Shown in pieces: positions 1 to 10,770 of a stretch of 64,000 nucleotides of DNA (position 1 is its first letter; the number at the start of each line of letters is the position of its first letter). The stretch is from the NCBI GenBank assembly GCA_001600355.1, contig BCJU01000002.1, forward strand, positions 2,480,001 to 2,544,000. Direction: 5' to 3'. The stretch is from Meira nashicola (taxonomy: Eukaryota; Basidiomycota; Exobasidiomycetes; Exobasidiales; Brachybasidiaceae). Made by a program: the position numbers and the translations under genes. The notes under the pieces are model-generated. The model was not told the origin of the DNA. It searched no databases and was given only the letters and a program-made list of their open reading frames with translations.

Positions 1-411
1 CATAGAATGAATATGTGCAGAATGTGGTATGGCTCCAACAGGTTCTATTGAGTATGCAGGCACTTGTTTGGCTAAATTTGAGGAAGATGCCCTTAATCTT
101 TTCAATCGATTTTCAGCGGCACGTACATATGCAGCCGGAGAAGAATTTACAGCAGGTGTTGGTGACCTTTGCTTTTGTGAAGTTGTATCACCTTCTGCAT
201 CTTCATCATCATCTTCGTCTTCTTCGTCCTCATCGTCATCCTCGATATCGTCGTCCTCATCATCGTCTTCATCGTCTTCGTCTTCCTGATCATCGTCATC
301 CGCATTATCGCTATTTTCATCGAATTGTGTATCCTCACGATCTTCGTCTGATTCATTTTGCGATACTTCCTCTACTTCATCTACATCATCGACATCCATA
401 TCTATCGCCAT
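1..411 (-). CDS. Partial acidic nuclear protein, possible SAGA subunit Spt8
   Basis: This gene reads right to left and runs off the left edge, so only its first 137 codons are visible. The ATG is at 409-411 and the frame is open to base 1. About 60 residues near the N-terminus are almost entirely Asp and Glu. A basic stretch and the sequence AYSIEPVGAIPHSAHIHSM follow. That order, an acidic N-terminus followed by a line leading into beta-propeller blades, resembles fungal Spt8, the WD40 subunit of SAGA that contacts TBP. The WD repeats lie outside the window, so the assignment is by resemblance only. The gene diverges from the oxidoreductase gene at 686, with a 274-base shared promoter. Any acidic chromatin protein is an alternative. 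Confidence 0.5.
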   Translation of the reverse strand, partial: MAIDMDVDDVDEVEEVSQNESDEDREDTQFDENSDNADDDDQEDEDDEDDDEDDDIEDDDEDEEDEDDDEDAEGDTTSQKQRSPTPAVNSSPAAYVRAAENRLKRLRASSSNLAKQVPAYSIEPVGAIPHSAHIHSM

Positions 412-685
412 CCTTGTAAAATTGAAACCATTCGATTGTAATATATGCTGTTTGTGTTAAGAAGGAATGCCTTCTCCATAATCATATTCAATCTTCACGC
501 GTACGAAATGATAACCCTCTCCGCCAAAAAAAGTGTGCATTTAGTCTATAGACGCGTTCAGAGTTGGAACACAAAAAATGGAAATCGGGTTTGGAAGCAT
601 TTTTGGGTCTCTCAGCGCGGGGGAAGAGACCAAAAAGTAACGACAATCTTGTTTCTCCACCTTCCTTTTGACCATATCTTTAAGA

Positions 686-1938
686 ATGTTGTTGAGACAG
701 ATACCCAAAAGATGCCAGGGATCAGTACAGAATTTACACTTTTCATCGAAATCGATTCCAAAGAGAGCTTATCAACCTTCGCTTATAGGATTTAGAGCAG
801 CTTCGAGTAGCTCATCTGGAAAGCCAACATTCACTAAAGAGCAAGATGGTAGCGACAGTATAAGAGGTGTTGTGGTGGCATTCGTAGGTGGATTTGCAGG
901 AACAGTATTGGTTTTATCTCTCACATCAAAAGCAGAAGCACCTTCTAGACTTTTACCAAATAAATATCACACTCTTGGATTGCAAGAAGCTAGACGTTGT
1001 TCTTCACCTTCTGATATTGGGACGAATCTTGGTGGCGATCACGTATTGTTACGCATAGAACCACCATACTATATTGCACCACCTAAGCTCACACATGAAC
1101 AAGCTCTAGCAACTGCAGCAGGAGATCCATTTTGGCGTATTTTGAGCGTTCATATGAAAGAACCTTCGTTGCAAATCGAGAGACCGTATACGCCACTGTA
1201 TGTGGAAGGTGTGTGTGGACCACGAGGAAAGGAGACGATTGATTTGATAATTAAGAAGTATCCAGACGGAGAGCTGGGAAAGTATGCTCACAGATTGCAG
1301 GCTGGAGAAGGGGTTGAACTGAGAGGGCCACATGTCACATGGCAAGATAAACAGGTTGACAATTTAGTATTGGTGAGTAAAATACTGTCTCGTATACGTC
1401 GTGAATAGAATGATTGACAATATCCTTTCATTCTTTTACGAAATAGCTCGTGGCAGGAACGGGCATCACTCCTGCATATCAATTGATCACGACCATATTC
1501 GGCAAACCTGATAGACCAATGCCATCAGGCCAGCGGATACCGAGGATATCATTAATGTATGCGGCCTCAAAACCATCATCGTTGCTCTTATTGCCTGAAC
1601 TTGCAAAGTTAAAAGAAGCTTATGGGAGTAGGCTAGACATTCAGCTGTTGGTAGAAGCAGAAGAAAATCAAATCAAGAAATCATGGCTAGATTGGATGCT
1701 GAGGAAAGATCGAATAAATTCGCAAGAAGGCTTCCCATTACAACTCGGCAGAATAAGCGACAAAGCAATCAAACCAATACTGGAAAAGCATGATCCAAAA
1801 TCAAGACATATTCTCGTCTGTGGTCCTGATGGTATGGTGGCTCAAGTGGCGGGTGCAAAGAAAGGCAATCAACAAGGAGAATTATCTGGAATATTAGCCT
1901 ATTTAGGTTGCAAACAAGAAGAAGTTCACAAACTGTAA
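686..1938 (+). CDS. Mitochondrial cytochrome-b5-reductase-like FAD/NAD oxidoreductase
   Basis: Two exons, 686-1372 and 1447-1938, join in phase 0 across a 74-base GTGAGT...TAG intron to give about 392 residues. The N-terminus is rich in Arg and Ser and lacks acidic residues, like a mitochondrial presequence. One hydrophobic segment follows at about residues 48-66. The FAD-binding signature RPYTPL, the NAD-binding VAGTGITPAYQLI (created by the splice) and the late CGPDGM motif define the ferredoxin-reductase/cytochrome-b5-reductase fold. Removing the intron restores the glycine-rich loop, which confirms the splice. Membrane-anchored mitochondrial relatives include Mcr1 and the cytochrome c biogenesis factor Cyc2. 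I cannot decide between them. The 686 ATG is the first one before the presequence. Confidence 0.85.
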
Positions 1939-2152
1939 AGTTCAGTGTATTGATAGATCTAATCAAAAATGAGTGCAATCCTAATCTTTAACAGCCTCTA
2001 GTGTATTTAAAGTATTATTATACGCGTGAACTCTACCTCCGCTTTCCAACTTTGAGCTGCAGGTTAATTTGTGTGTTGGTCTTTCATCCATCATCACAAT
2101 TTAGGCAAGGAAAATATATGCATCAAAGAGATCCCTGTCATAAGTAGAGGGA

Positions 2153-3532
2153 ATGGAAGAGCAAGATGATGATTTACATCAATCTTCCACCAGCGCGAAT
2201 GATATAATCTTCCCGCCTCTACAAGACAAATTTGCTGTTCCTCCTGGCGCTCTTTTGGCACCGAAAAATCAAAGTTTAGATGGCGGTAAACCATATATTT
2301 CTAAAAGTGGATTTGAAAATCTTGCGAGTTCATCTCATTTTGTCAAATGCATTCGTGAGGATACAGACAAATTGTTAAGCACATTTGTTAGAGAATGGAA
2401 ACATCAATCAGAAGCAGCCGATAAACCCAATGGCAAGAGAAGAGCAACAGAATCTACAGAAAGTCCGTTTCAGATGTTCAAGCGGATATTTGTGGAGCAA
2501 GGCTGGCATTTGGCTCAATTTTTTTGGAGTGAGAATGATGCAACTAGGTTGGCAATGTATACTGCGACTATTCGAATTTTCGCTGAGCCATTGCAAGCCC
2601 TCAGTTCTTTCGTGTCAGGACGTGATGATATCCAATCGCAGCCTGATCATGACACTCTATTGCAGGCATGTGGATGTGTATTTGCCATGTATTTGCTGCA
2701 AACAACGACAATCCTAGAAGAGAGATATCGCCATACGCCCGGATATGGTGTTCGTTTACCTTTAGAGGCTGACTTACTACTCATCTTGAACAAATTACCT
2801 GATCTCTCGTTTCAAATTCTACAAGAGCCTGTTGATGAAGATGGACTGCGTCCTATAGATGATTTAATCTTTATTTTACGTGAATTGCAGGCTCCTTCCG
2901 ATTTAGGACCCCACGAAAGCACGCAAGGTTCCACTGTTGATGTTCTTCTCCCATTGCAATATAAAGCAAGACCAGCACTCATAACAACTACTTTTACTAC
3001 AAAGTCTGAAGTGGACAGAGAAGGAGGGGAGTATGGATCCATCAGGCACTTGGAAATCAATTCTACACAATATCTCAATCGAATAGAAATGGCTCACGTT
3101 CTAGTTCGTAAAGCCGTTGGAATGCCACTCCTGTCGATGAAGTCAACCGATCAGAATGACAGCTTCTCTGCTATGAAAAATAAATATCTTCAGCATAACG
3201 TCGATGCGGACATAGAATACCAACCCTCAACCAGACAACGACCGTCTACTCATTGGAGGTCAACACACTATGTACGGGCTCCAAATACAGCTCAACAAGA
3301 CAAATTTACGAGCTATCTGGAAGAGATGGATCGGGTTCAACAGATTTATCACGATCATGTTAGAGCGGTTTTTGACAATGAAGGTATAACAGGCGCGATA
3401 GAGTCGAATAGAGGGCCTGAAGATGATGATAACGACCTCAAAAAAAAGATCATGTCGAGAGCCAAATTGCGAACCCGTAAAAAGATTGCACAGAGATTTC
3501 AGTCTGTCACTCAAAAAGGCCCCCAAAAGTAG
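2153..3532 (+). CDS. SNAP43/SNAPC1-like protein (tentative)
   Basis: A single-exon gene of 459 residues starting at the ATG at 2153. The central part, about residues 65-250, is helical. It has conserved-looking blocks: an aromatic FKRIF...GWHLAQFFW segment, a helix with repeated Ala and Leu, and VRLPLEADLLLILNKLP. This spacing resembles the SNAP43 subunit of the snRNA-activating complex, which helps RNA polymerases II and III use snRNA promoters. The resemblance is weak and based on pattern memory. The C-terminus is basic (KKKIMSRAKLRTRKK), consistent with a nuclear protein. The gene follows the oxidoreductase on the same strand after 214 bases. If it is not SNAP43, I would call it a conserved fungal protein of unknown function. 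Confidence 0.6.
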   Translation: MEEQDDDLHQSSTSANDIIFPPLQDKFAVPPGALLAPKNQSLDGGKPYISKSGFENLASSSHFVKCIREDTDKLLSTFVREWKHQSEAADKPNGKRRATESTESPFQMFKRIFVEQGWHLAQFFWSENDATRLAMYTATIRIFAEPLQALSSFVSGRDDIQSQPDHDTLLQACGCVFAMYLLQTTTILEERYRHTPGYGVRLPLEADLLLILNKLPDLSFQILQEPVDEDGLRPIDDLIFILRELQAPSDLGPHESTQGSTVDVLLPLQYKARPALITTTFTTKSEVDREGGEYGSIRHLEINSTQYLNRIEMAHVLVRKAVGMPLLSMKSTDQNDSFSAMKNKYLQHNVDADIEYQPSTRQRPSTHWRSTHYVRAPNTAQQDKFTSYLEEMDRVQQIYHDHVRAVFDNEGITGAIESNRGPEDDDNDLKKKIMSRAKLRTRKKIAQRFQSVTQKGPQK

Positions 3533-4512
3533 ATCACGGTTTCCAATAACAAGTACGAAGAGATCACTACTCGTAAAGGATATCCCGATATCCCCAAGTG
3601 CCTGTATTCCACCTTTTCCCAAAGATACTGTATCATACTGCAAATGTAAGAATGTATTATATTACCGGACGGTATTTCATCAGAACGAAATTAATCATCC
3701 TCTGATCGTTCTGCTAGGACCTTTTTGGAGAGATCCTTTTGCCGCCTAATAAAGTCGTCATATTGACATTTTTCGTATGTGTGTCTGTTAATTCAAAGAA
3801 GAGTTCAAATCATGAGCAAGTGCATTATCATTCACACTATTCTTTTTTATAAACTCACCTTTCGTCCTCACACTTCCAAGGAGCGTATAATGTATCACGA
3901 CGGCACTTGTTTAGAGGAATCAAGAGACTGTTAATTAAAGGAAAGATGGTTGGTTTGATTAGTTGATTGTTCATCACTTTTTCTTTATCATTTTTTATGA
4001 GATCACGTACGCGCTGCATTGATCTCTGTAACCTAATGGCAATCTTGCTGCTACTGCTTCCTCATGAGAGGCTGTATGTTGTGATTCAGACATTGTCGAA
4101 ACTTTTTGTTGGTGAGATGATCGCGATAATGAGATGTGATGATGGATAACTACGTTATTCTAGACTACATTGGCCAATTACAGCTAAGTCGCGCTGCCTA
4201 GCATACGCCCTGCATTAATGCGAATTACACGTGATCGGTTTAAGCTTCTGACTGGAAAGTCAAGAGAAGTCAGGATGGCCTGAGCAGAATTTAGTGCTGG
4301 TGAGGTACATATTCTATTCCTATGGACTGACTGGCCCCCCACCTTTTATCGGAGCTACTTGTAAGATTGTGCAATACTATATGGTTTGATTGATTATGCA
4401 AGGTGTCATAAGGTCTAATGAATTTGGAATTAATAGCTGGACTGATTTGATTGAGCATTTTTCCCCTATCAATACTTCTTTCTCTTTACCTTTACCATCA
4501 CTTCCTGTCATC
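3533..4512. other. Intergenic, downstream of SNAP43-like gene and promoter of carboxypeptidase
   Basis: About 980 bases without a convincing gene. Short open frames here have no ATG in good context or overlap the 3' end of the upstream gene. The last 120 bases are pyrimidine-rich and end at the carboxypeptidase ATG. A TATA-like ACTATATGG lies near 4376. I see no repeats or RNA gene. Confidence 0.5.
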
Positions 4513-6231
4513 ATGCGTTGCTCTCACGTAGTTGGTGCAATTGCCTTGGCTAGTATAACATTATTAGCTTTGACTAGCACTTCAACTTCTAGTGCTTCTC
4601 AAGTTCCATTTACTGCCGAATACAATGAATCACCAAGCTCTGCTTTTGGTGATATGCCAAGGATCGAATTACCTTTGTATGATGATGAAGATGATTTCAT
4701 GACACAATCCTCCAAAGCGATCAACGTTGAACAAATCATTGCCGAACAAAATGGTAAGCATGTACTTTTAACACATCAAGAATTTCCACATATGAGCGTT
4801 CGTATCAAAAGGATCGCTGGTAAATCTGCAAGTGTTAGTCAAATGAGTCAAGCACCTGATGCATCACCTTTACTTTACAATTCTTCCGATCCAAAAGCAT
4901 TTTGTGATCCTACAGTAACTTCTTGGTCTGGCTATGTTGACACGATTGAAGGAAAATCATTCTTTTTCTACTTTTTCGAATCAAGGAATAAGCCAGATAC
5001 CGATCCAGTTTTGATGTGGCTTACAGGTGGACCTGGTTGCAGTAGCTCGTTAGGTCTCTTTATGGAACTTGGACCATGTCAAATCGTCGAAGGCTCCAGT
5101 AAGGATGCTTCTGGTCCTCCAATCAATGGAACCAAATGGAATCCTTACTCTTGGAACAGTCATGCAAGCATCTTCTTTATCGATCAACCAGTCGAAGTAG
5201 GATTCTCATATTCACGTTTTGGATTGCATACATACAATGCTGATCAAGGTGCAAAAGATCTTTATGGATTCTTGCGAATTTTCTTTAGCAGTTTTGAAAG
5301 ATTCCAAGACAACGACTTTGTCGCTACGGGAGAATCTTATGCCGGTCGTTACCTTCCCCGATACGCTTCTCAAATCTTGGATGAGAATCACAAGATTAGC
5401 TATAAGGCGCAGAGGGAAGGAAAAAAGGTCAAGAAAGGAGAATTGATTAATTTAAAAAAGGTTGCAATCGGTAACGGATTAACAGAGAGTGGAATTCAAA
5501 AGCCATATTATTACGACTTCGTTTGCAAAAAGCATAACGATCATGGACCTTTGGTTAGTATAGCAGAATGTAATTCAATGGCACCTTGGAAAGATCGCTG
5601 TTTAAAGATGTTCCGCGAAAAGTGTATCGAAACATGGGATCCAGAACAATGTCAAGCTGTTGATGATATTTGTGCAGATCGATTAGAAACACCTTTTTTC
5701 AAAACAGGACGTAATCCATATAACGTCTTGGATCTTTGCAAAGCAGGATATTCTCCTAATCTTTGTTATCAAGTTACCGAAGATATTCGAAATTACTTGG
5801 ACCGTGAAGACGTAAGAACGTTATTGGGAGCTGAATCAGTCTCAAAGATTGGAAAGTTCAAGTCATGCAATAATAACGTTGCTTCTGGCTTTAGTGCATA
5901 TCATGACTCAACTTTCAATAACGCACTTAGTGTTGCAGGTCTTTTGGAACGTGAGATTGATGTAATGATTTATGTAGGAAAGTTGGATTGGATTTGTAAT
6001 CACGTAGGAAATAGAGCTTGGGTGGATAAACTTGAATGGTCAGGTAAATCTGATTTCCATTCTTCAAAGCCATACGATCTCATTGTTGATGGTAAAGTTA
6101 CTGGTGAAACACAAAGAGGTGGAAATCTCGTTTGGGCTACGATCGAAGGAGCAGGACATATGGTACCATACGATAAACCAAAAGTTGCTCTTGAAATGAT
6201 TGATCGTTTTATTGCTGGTGACAAACTCTAA
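4513..6231 (+). CDS. PRC1: Serine carboxypeptidase, carboxypeptidase Y type
   Basis: 572 residues from the ATG at 4513. An in-frame upstream extension exists but would bury the signal peptide, so I reject it. The first 28 residues form a signal peptide ending in an Ala/Ser-rich stretch. A propeptide of roughly 110 residues follows. The mature enzyme has the substrate-binding WLTGGPGCSS (residues 169-178), the nucleophile in GESYAGRY (Ser275), Asp492 in KLDWICN and the catalytic His549 in GAGHMVPYDKP. This is the full S10 triad. Several Cys residues between 370 and 440 fit the disulfide-rich lid of the family. The enzyme removes C-terminal amino acids, normally in the vacuole. A secreted role cannot be excluded. 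No anchor is visible. Confidence 0.93.
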   Translation: MRCSHVVGAIALASITLLALTSTSTSSASQVPFTAEYNESPSSAFGDMPRIELPLYDDEDDFMTQSSKAINVEQIIAEQNGKHVLLTHQEFPHMSVRIKRIAGKSASVSQMSQAPDASPLLYNSSDPKAFCDPTVTSWSGYVDTIEGKSFFFYFFESRNKPDTDPVLMWLTGGPGCSSSLGLFMELGPCQIVEGSSKDASGPPINGTKWNPYSWNSHASIFFIDQPVEVGFSYSRFGLHTYNADQGAKDLYGFLRIFFSSFERFQDNDFVATGESYAGRYLPRYASQILDENHKISYKAQREGKKVKKGELINLKKVAIGNGLTESGIQKPYYYDFVCKKHNDHGPLVSIAECNSMAPWKDRCLKMFREKCIETWDPEQCQAVDDICADRLETPFFKTGRNPYNVLDLCKAGYSPNLCYQVTEDIRNYLDREDVRTLLGAESVSKIGKFKSCNNNVASGFSAYHDSTFNNALSVAGLLEREIDVMIYVGKLDWICNHVGNRAWVDKLEWSGKSDFHSSKPYDLIVDGKVTGETQRGGNLVWATIEGAGHMVPYDKPKVALEMIDRFIAGDKL

Positions 6232-6407
6232 GATCAAAACAAGCAAGCAGGATTTACAAGATTTAATTATTCGATATCTGTATACACTAATTGGATGCCT
6301 TGATTAATTCATATACACAATTAAGGAGCACATTTGTGTAGATATAAAGAGAGTAGAATGAATCGCGAAAAGAGTGTTATACTTTGAAAGAGGAAAAAAG
6401 TTGATTA

Positions 6408-8546
6408 TCAAAAGTAGTTTTGCATTTTGTTCGCTACGGCCATTGGTGATTTAGAAGCTTTTCTGATTGGCCATGCGCGTGCATAAACTTGCTGGAAAGG
6501 TGAAAGTGAACCATTTCTCTGTGTATCTGAATCGAAATTATTGGAAAGATTTGATTGAGTTGATTGATCTGAATTAATTCCCTTAACTTCTTTATTAGAT
6601 TGAATCTTTTGTGAGAAATCAAATAATTGACTTTTACGACTTGTAATTCGTTTACTTAACGATTTTAAAGCAGCAACAGATCTTATCAAACGTGAAGATC
6701 TATGTGAAGAAGGTGTTACGTTTGTTGAAAATCCAAGATCTTCATCTGATCCAGTATAGGCTTGATTGGATTTATATAAACGGTGAAATTTATCATTCCT
6801 TTTATTCGAATGAAAACCTAAACGAGATAATGTTAATTTTGTCCTTTCATCCTCTAACGAAGAAGGGTTATCATCATGTCCAGAATTATAATGACGATCT
6901 AATGCGTTTTCACTTCTTGATGATCGTAACATGTGTGGCTTATGTGGCGTCAGATGTGCGGATTCTTTAAAGCCTTCATTGACAAAATCTCTCCGCTTCA
7001 GTGGATGATGATTTTCATCAAGGTGTGTTATAGCCGGTCTTGATTTCAAATCTAGAGAATGTGAAGCAGATTTTAACATTGTTTGAGGTCTATGAGGAGA
7101 TTTTGGAGGTATAACAGGCGGCACTGCCTTATTCCCTTTCCGTACTTGAACTTGTAAAGCAGTTGTACTTTCACTATGCTCTTGTTGTGTTGGCATGCCT
7201 AGCTCTTTCGAATAATCTTTTGATGATAAACGAGGTAAAATATTTGGTTGAAATTCATCTGTTGGCGTTTTATTTGAATCAATCCTTTCCGCATCTTCTT
7301 CATCCTCAGCTTTCATAGCAGTCAATTGTTCACGAAAGTATTCTTCTGAACTTTCATGGTACAACAAAGGCGGTACTTCTTCACCCGTACTGTATCTTCC
7401 TCCCCAACCACCAGTAGAAATGTCTAATAAAACTTCTGTATCAGAACTGAGTGTTTCCTTTGATTTTTCTTTCTCTTCTGGTTCTTGATGAGGTTGTTGT
7501 GCAATCGTACTATACTCGTTATATAAATGTTGACGCATAAGATTCGTATCTGCAAAATAATTTTGAATTAATCTTTCTGCTTCACTGATTGGTTCTGAAT
7601 GTTGATACCTCATAGCAGTATTACCAAAAGTGTTATTTATAATTTTGTCTTCATTGTTATTTGAAGAAGCAACCCTTTCACGTAAAATCTTTTTGATTGC
7701 TTCAGATTTCGGTTTTGGTGGCAATGATAACGTTAAAGGTTTTATTTTGAACGCACTAACACTTTCTATATTTGGAACTTGATCATAATGAAAACCGTTT
7801 CGAATTTGACGTAAAGTTGGAGTAGTTGAAAATGCTTCTTCATGTGTATGATGAAAGATTGGAGATTCGGGTGTTTCAAAATCTTCCGTATCAGAAAAAT
7901 AAGATGTTAAAACTGTTTCTGGACTTGAAATTGAAAAAGAAGAATCACGAGTATGCCTAGCAAGATTTAAAATTGGCAAATTATTTGTCAACATTTGATT
8001 ATGCAAAAAAGAATCATAAGTTTCCGTAGTTGTTGTTCTTGAACGAAGATTTCCACAACTGAATGATTTTCGTAAAACATCAATGTTTGGCGAACGCTTG
8101 ATCGTAGGAGACTTTTTAATTGATACCCTCTTTGCTTCTCTTACTAAAACATTTGATTCGTAATCAAAAGAAGGGCCTCTGTCCAACGAATAATAAGTAT
8201 CATTTAAAATTGTATCGTTACTCTTTAAGCTCCAACTTGTAAAACCAGGTAAGCTTAACCTTTCCGTTGCTAGTACATTCGATGATTGTTGTACTTCACC
8301 AAATGTGTCTTGACGGGCCATGCTCGTATTTGGAGGAAGATTGAATTGATCCAAGAACTTTTCCTCGTTGTTTACTCTTTTTGTTGAGCTCTTATCGCGA
8401 TCTTCTCGGAAATTCGTTATTGTACTTGTTTCTCCTTCATCCTTTGCAAAGGTATTCATCAGATTTGATATAGAAGCCATTGCTGCTTCTATAGACTGGT
8501 TGCGTTTCCTTCTCGAATTAAGAAGGAGAATTTGATCATTAGACAT
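6408..8546 (-). CDS. Large Ser/Thr-rich orphan protein
   Basis: A single open frame of 712 codons with an ATG at 8544-8546. The protein is rich in Ser, Asn, Thr and charged residues, has no membrane segment or signal peptide, and looks largely disordered. Repeated basic-Ser blocks such as KKSPTIKRSPNI and RSSRLIRSVAALKSLSKRI resemble phosphorylation sites. Two short stretches, ISTGGWGGRYSTGEEVPPLLYH and a Pro-rich VPPVIPPKSPHRPQ segment, could be peptide ligands for SH3-type domains. I recognise no catalytic fold. Such proteins in fungi are often polarity or cytoskeletal scaffolds, but that is a guess. Its upstream region carries the 400-base foldback at 8781-9180. Confidence 0.7.
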   Translation of the reverse strand: MSNDQILLLNSRRKRNQSIEAAMASISNLMNTFAKDEGETSTITNFREDRDKSSTKRVNNEEKFLDQFNLPPNTSMARQDTFGEVQQSSNVLATERLSLPGFTSWSLKSNDTILNDTYYSLDRGPSFDYESNVLVREAKRVSIKKSPTIKRSPNIDVLRKSFSCGNLRSRTTTTETYDSFLHNQMLTNNLPILNLARHTRDSSFSISSPETVLTSYFSDTEDFETPESPIFHHTHEEAFSTTPTLRQIRNGFHYDQVPNIESVSAFKIKPLTLSLPPKPKSEAIKKILRERVASSNNNEDKIINNTFGNTAMRYQHSEPISEAERLIQNYFADTNLMRQHLYNEYSTIAQQPHQEPEEKEKSKETLSSDTEVLLDISTGGWGGRYSTGEEVPPLLYHESSEEYFREQLTAMKAEDEEDAERIDSNKTPTDEFQPNILPRLSSKDYSKELGMPTQQEHSESTTALQVQVRKGNKAVPPVIPPKSPHRPQTMLKSASHSLDLKSRPAITHLDENHHPLKRRDFVNEGFKESAHLTPHKPHMLRSSRSENALDRHYNSGHDDNPSSLEDERTKLTLSRLGFHSNKRNDKFHRLYKSNQAYTGSDEDLGFSTNVTPSSHRSSRLIRSVAALKSLSKRITSRKSQLFDFSQKIQSNKEVKGINSDQSTQSNLSNNFDSDTQRNGSLSPFQQVYARAWPIRKASKSPMAVANKMQNYF

Positions 8547-8582
8547 ATCGTAGAATTAAGATTAACGATGCAATTAATGCAA

Positions 8583-8617
8583 TTAAAGGTGGTGATTAAA
8601 GGTGGTGATTAAAGGTG
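8583..8617. repeat. Short 13-base tandem repeat
   Basis: About two and a half copies of a unit reading GGTGGTGATTAAA lie about 40-75 bases upstream of the orphan gene start, on the promoter side. It is probably replication slippage and has no clear function. Confidence 0.7.
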
Positions 8618-8780
8618 AATTATGATTATCGTGACATGGAGATGGAATCATGAATGAAAAGTTCTTCAATCATCATTATCACGGAAACCATGTCCATCCC
8701 ATCAAACCTTTTTGCCTCTAACTTTAACCCCGTTTGCTTAGGCCAGAATGTACTCGGAGAATATAGAATGATAAAGTAAG

Positions 8781-9180
8781 AAAGGAGAGGCTCATGCGTA
8801 CTTCAATTAGAGTTGTTCATATCTATTATGGCTTAATGAAAAATTAATTGATCTGCATTTGTATTAAATATGAAGGGATCAAAGCCTTCAAAATAATACA
8901 ATAGCGCCATTCTCCTCAAAAAACCCTCCTCAACCCTTTCCCGATCCTGATCATTAGTCGATAGTCTTGTACTTAATCTTTCTGGAGAGGTCTGTCCTTC
9001 TCAGATTCAATTACAGCACTATCGATTGAAGAGCAAGATCTGGAAGGGTTTTTAGAGGAGAATGGCGCTATTGAAGGCTTTGATCCCTTCATATTTAATA
9101 AAAATGCAGATCAATTCATTCTTCTCTAAGGCAGAATAGAAATGAACAACACTCTATGGAGTACGCATGAGCCTCTTTCG
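8781..9180. repeat. Imperfect 400-base inverted repeat (foldback element)
   Basis: The left part from AGGCTCATGCGTACT (8787 onward) to about 8975 reappears as its reverse complement ending at 9180. Shared blocks include TAAATATGAAGGGATCAAAG, AATAGCGCCATTCTCCTC and TCGATAGT. The arms nearly meet near 8980, so the whole unit can fold into one long hairpin. The right arm lacks an AATAATAC present on the left, and there are scattered substitutions, so the arms have diverged. No coding frame or clear target-site duplication is visible. It fits an old foldback or MITE-like element. Confidence 0.8.
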
Positions 9181-9216
9181 ATTTGTTATTCAATTATCGA
9201 AATACAGATCTGAATA

Positions 9217-10502
9217 TCAGTCCACCCATGGAACCTCGGGAAACAAGCCAAACGTTGACCAAAAATCAGAACTATCTAGTGCATAGCCTAATTCTTCTGG
9301 CGTTCTGGGAAGTCCACGGATCCTAGGTTTATCTTTGCTTTGCCGAGATTCGTCAATTAATTCTTGTACCCAAATTGGTTGTAAGCCTTGAGGAAAATGA
9401 TCCCGTCCACCTGTAAGGAATAGAAAGTAGAATTAATACAACATACGCTCGAGCCTCCAACTTGCATAAACGCCATTGTGCACATTCGTTTACATACCTT
9501 CACCGGCATCTCCCCACTGACTTATCAAATCCCAAAGATCGCTAAAAAAGAAGGGAAAGATAGATTAGCTTTATGTCGTGTTTATGTTGTAGTGTTTCTT
9601 ACTTACTATACACGCTCGTTCGTTAAAATCCACCTCTGACCCGCTGCTTTGTTCCATTGTTCGTGCATCGCCAAAAGTGCACGAGCAACATCATGTCCAT
9701 GTACAAGGTGAACAGATCCAAGTTGAGCTAAACTTTCTTTTGTGGGCGCAATTCTGCCCACGTACCTCCTAGGGCTACGACCATGTCCCCATAATCCGGA
9801 TAAACAAAGAACAGAAGTTTGCACTGCATCTTTGCTCGAATTGAATTCCAAGAATGCGTTTTCAGCCCTTGCACGGGGAACATCGTCGATTTTTGATTTT
9901 CGATCGAACCAAGGAGATTGAGGGTTATGAGGGCCTTTTTTGAGGGTTTGATCGAAAGAAGCATAAGCTGAGGTATCGGAAGAAGATAGATGGAAGGGTG
10001 CATCTTGTAAAGTGGGCCCTCCTTGACCATAAATTCCAGTGCTTCCCAATAGAATGAATCGTGTGCGGGATGTGTCTAGAAGATGATCTTGAACCTCTTT
10101 TTCTGAAAAAGTTGACATTGAATATTTGCTGTAAATTGATTCTGAACGAGTGGAAATATATCCATGTACTAAACGTTTTGCTGCATCTGCCGAATAAAGT
10201 GGAAAAATGACAACGATTGTTCTTGCATCAGGTAAAGATTCGAATGATTTTGTATCATCACTTTCCGGATCAAAAGTGAATGGAATCGTGCCATTTCCTC
10301 CATTTCGAGTTGTTGAAACGATTCGTAAACTTTTCTCTCCTGCTGCTGGACCTAAAAATGAAAAAGTCCAACCACTTCCTAACGTCAAAATATCAACAGG
10401 TCCATTTGCACTTTGATTTGATTCTGTTAATTTGATTTGACCTGCATCAAGACGGCCTGTGATTAGATTTGTTATCGATCTTAATTCTGGAAAACAGTCC
10501 AT
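9217..10502 (-). CDS. NAD(P)-binding epimerase/dehydratase-like protein
   Basis: Three exons on the minus strand: 10502-9607, 9541-9498 and 9410-9217. The introns are GTAAGT...TTAG (64 bases) and GTATGT...ACAG (87 bases), and the joined frame is 377 codons. The N-terminal DILTLGSGWTFSFL is a Rossmann-type GxGxxx loop. VIFPLYSADA, FILLGSTGIYG and the later VHLVHGHDVARALL are typical of extended short-chain dehydrogenases of the nucleoside-sugar epimerase type. The substrate is unknown. The small last exons encode a conserved-looking C-terminus ending FPEVPWVD. A longer start at 10748 is possible but would leave only 22 bases to the divergent neighbour, so I prefer the ATG at 10502. Confidence 0.8.
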
Positions 10503-10770
10503 TTTTATTTCGGCACTGAAGAAAAATGGGAAGATGATGGTAGTGCATTTAGTGAAGAACCAGCACCCCTTTAAATTACGACTTCTATTACGCCGAATTG
10601 CATACATAAGCGTGTCTTTTTGGAAATAAGAAGAAATGCACAAGCCATCTCGAGAATATTTCTTGGGCAAGAGAGACAAACAAATTGACGCTACTGATAC
10701 TGAAGCAAATGCAAAAATCGGATCCGAGCACATCTTCATTTCGGACATTCAAAAAAACTTAATTTCATAA

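Noticed and set aside
15..419. Plus-strand open frames rich in His/Leu or Ser over the first 400 bases
   Set aside because: They are antisense reads of the Asp/Glu codon repeats of the minus-strand Spt8-like gene.
3260..3643. 127-codon antisense open frame over the end of the SNAP43-like gene
   Set aside because: It is fully antisense to a coding exon and ends in intergenic DNA with no support.
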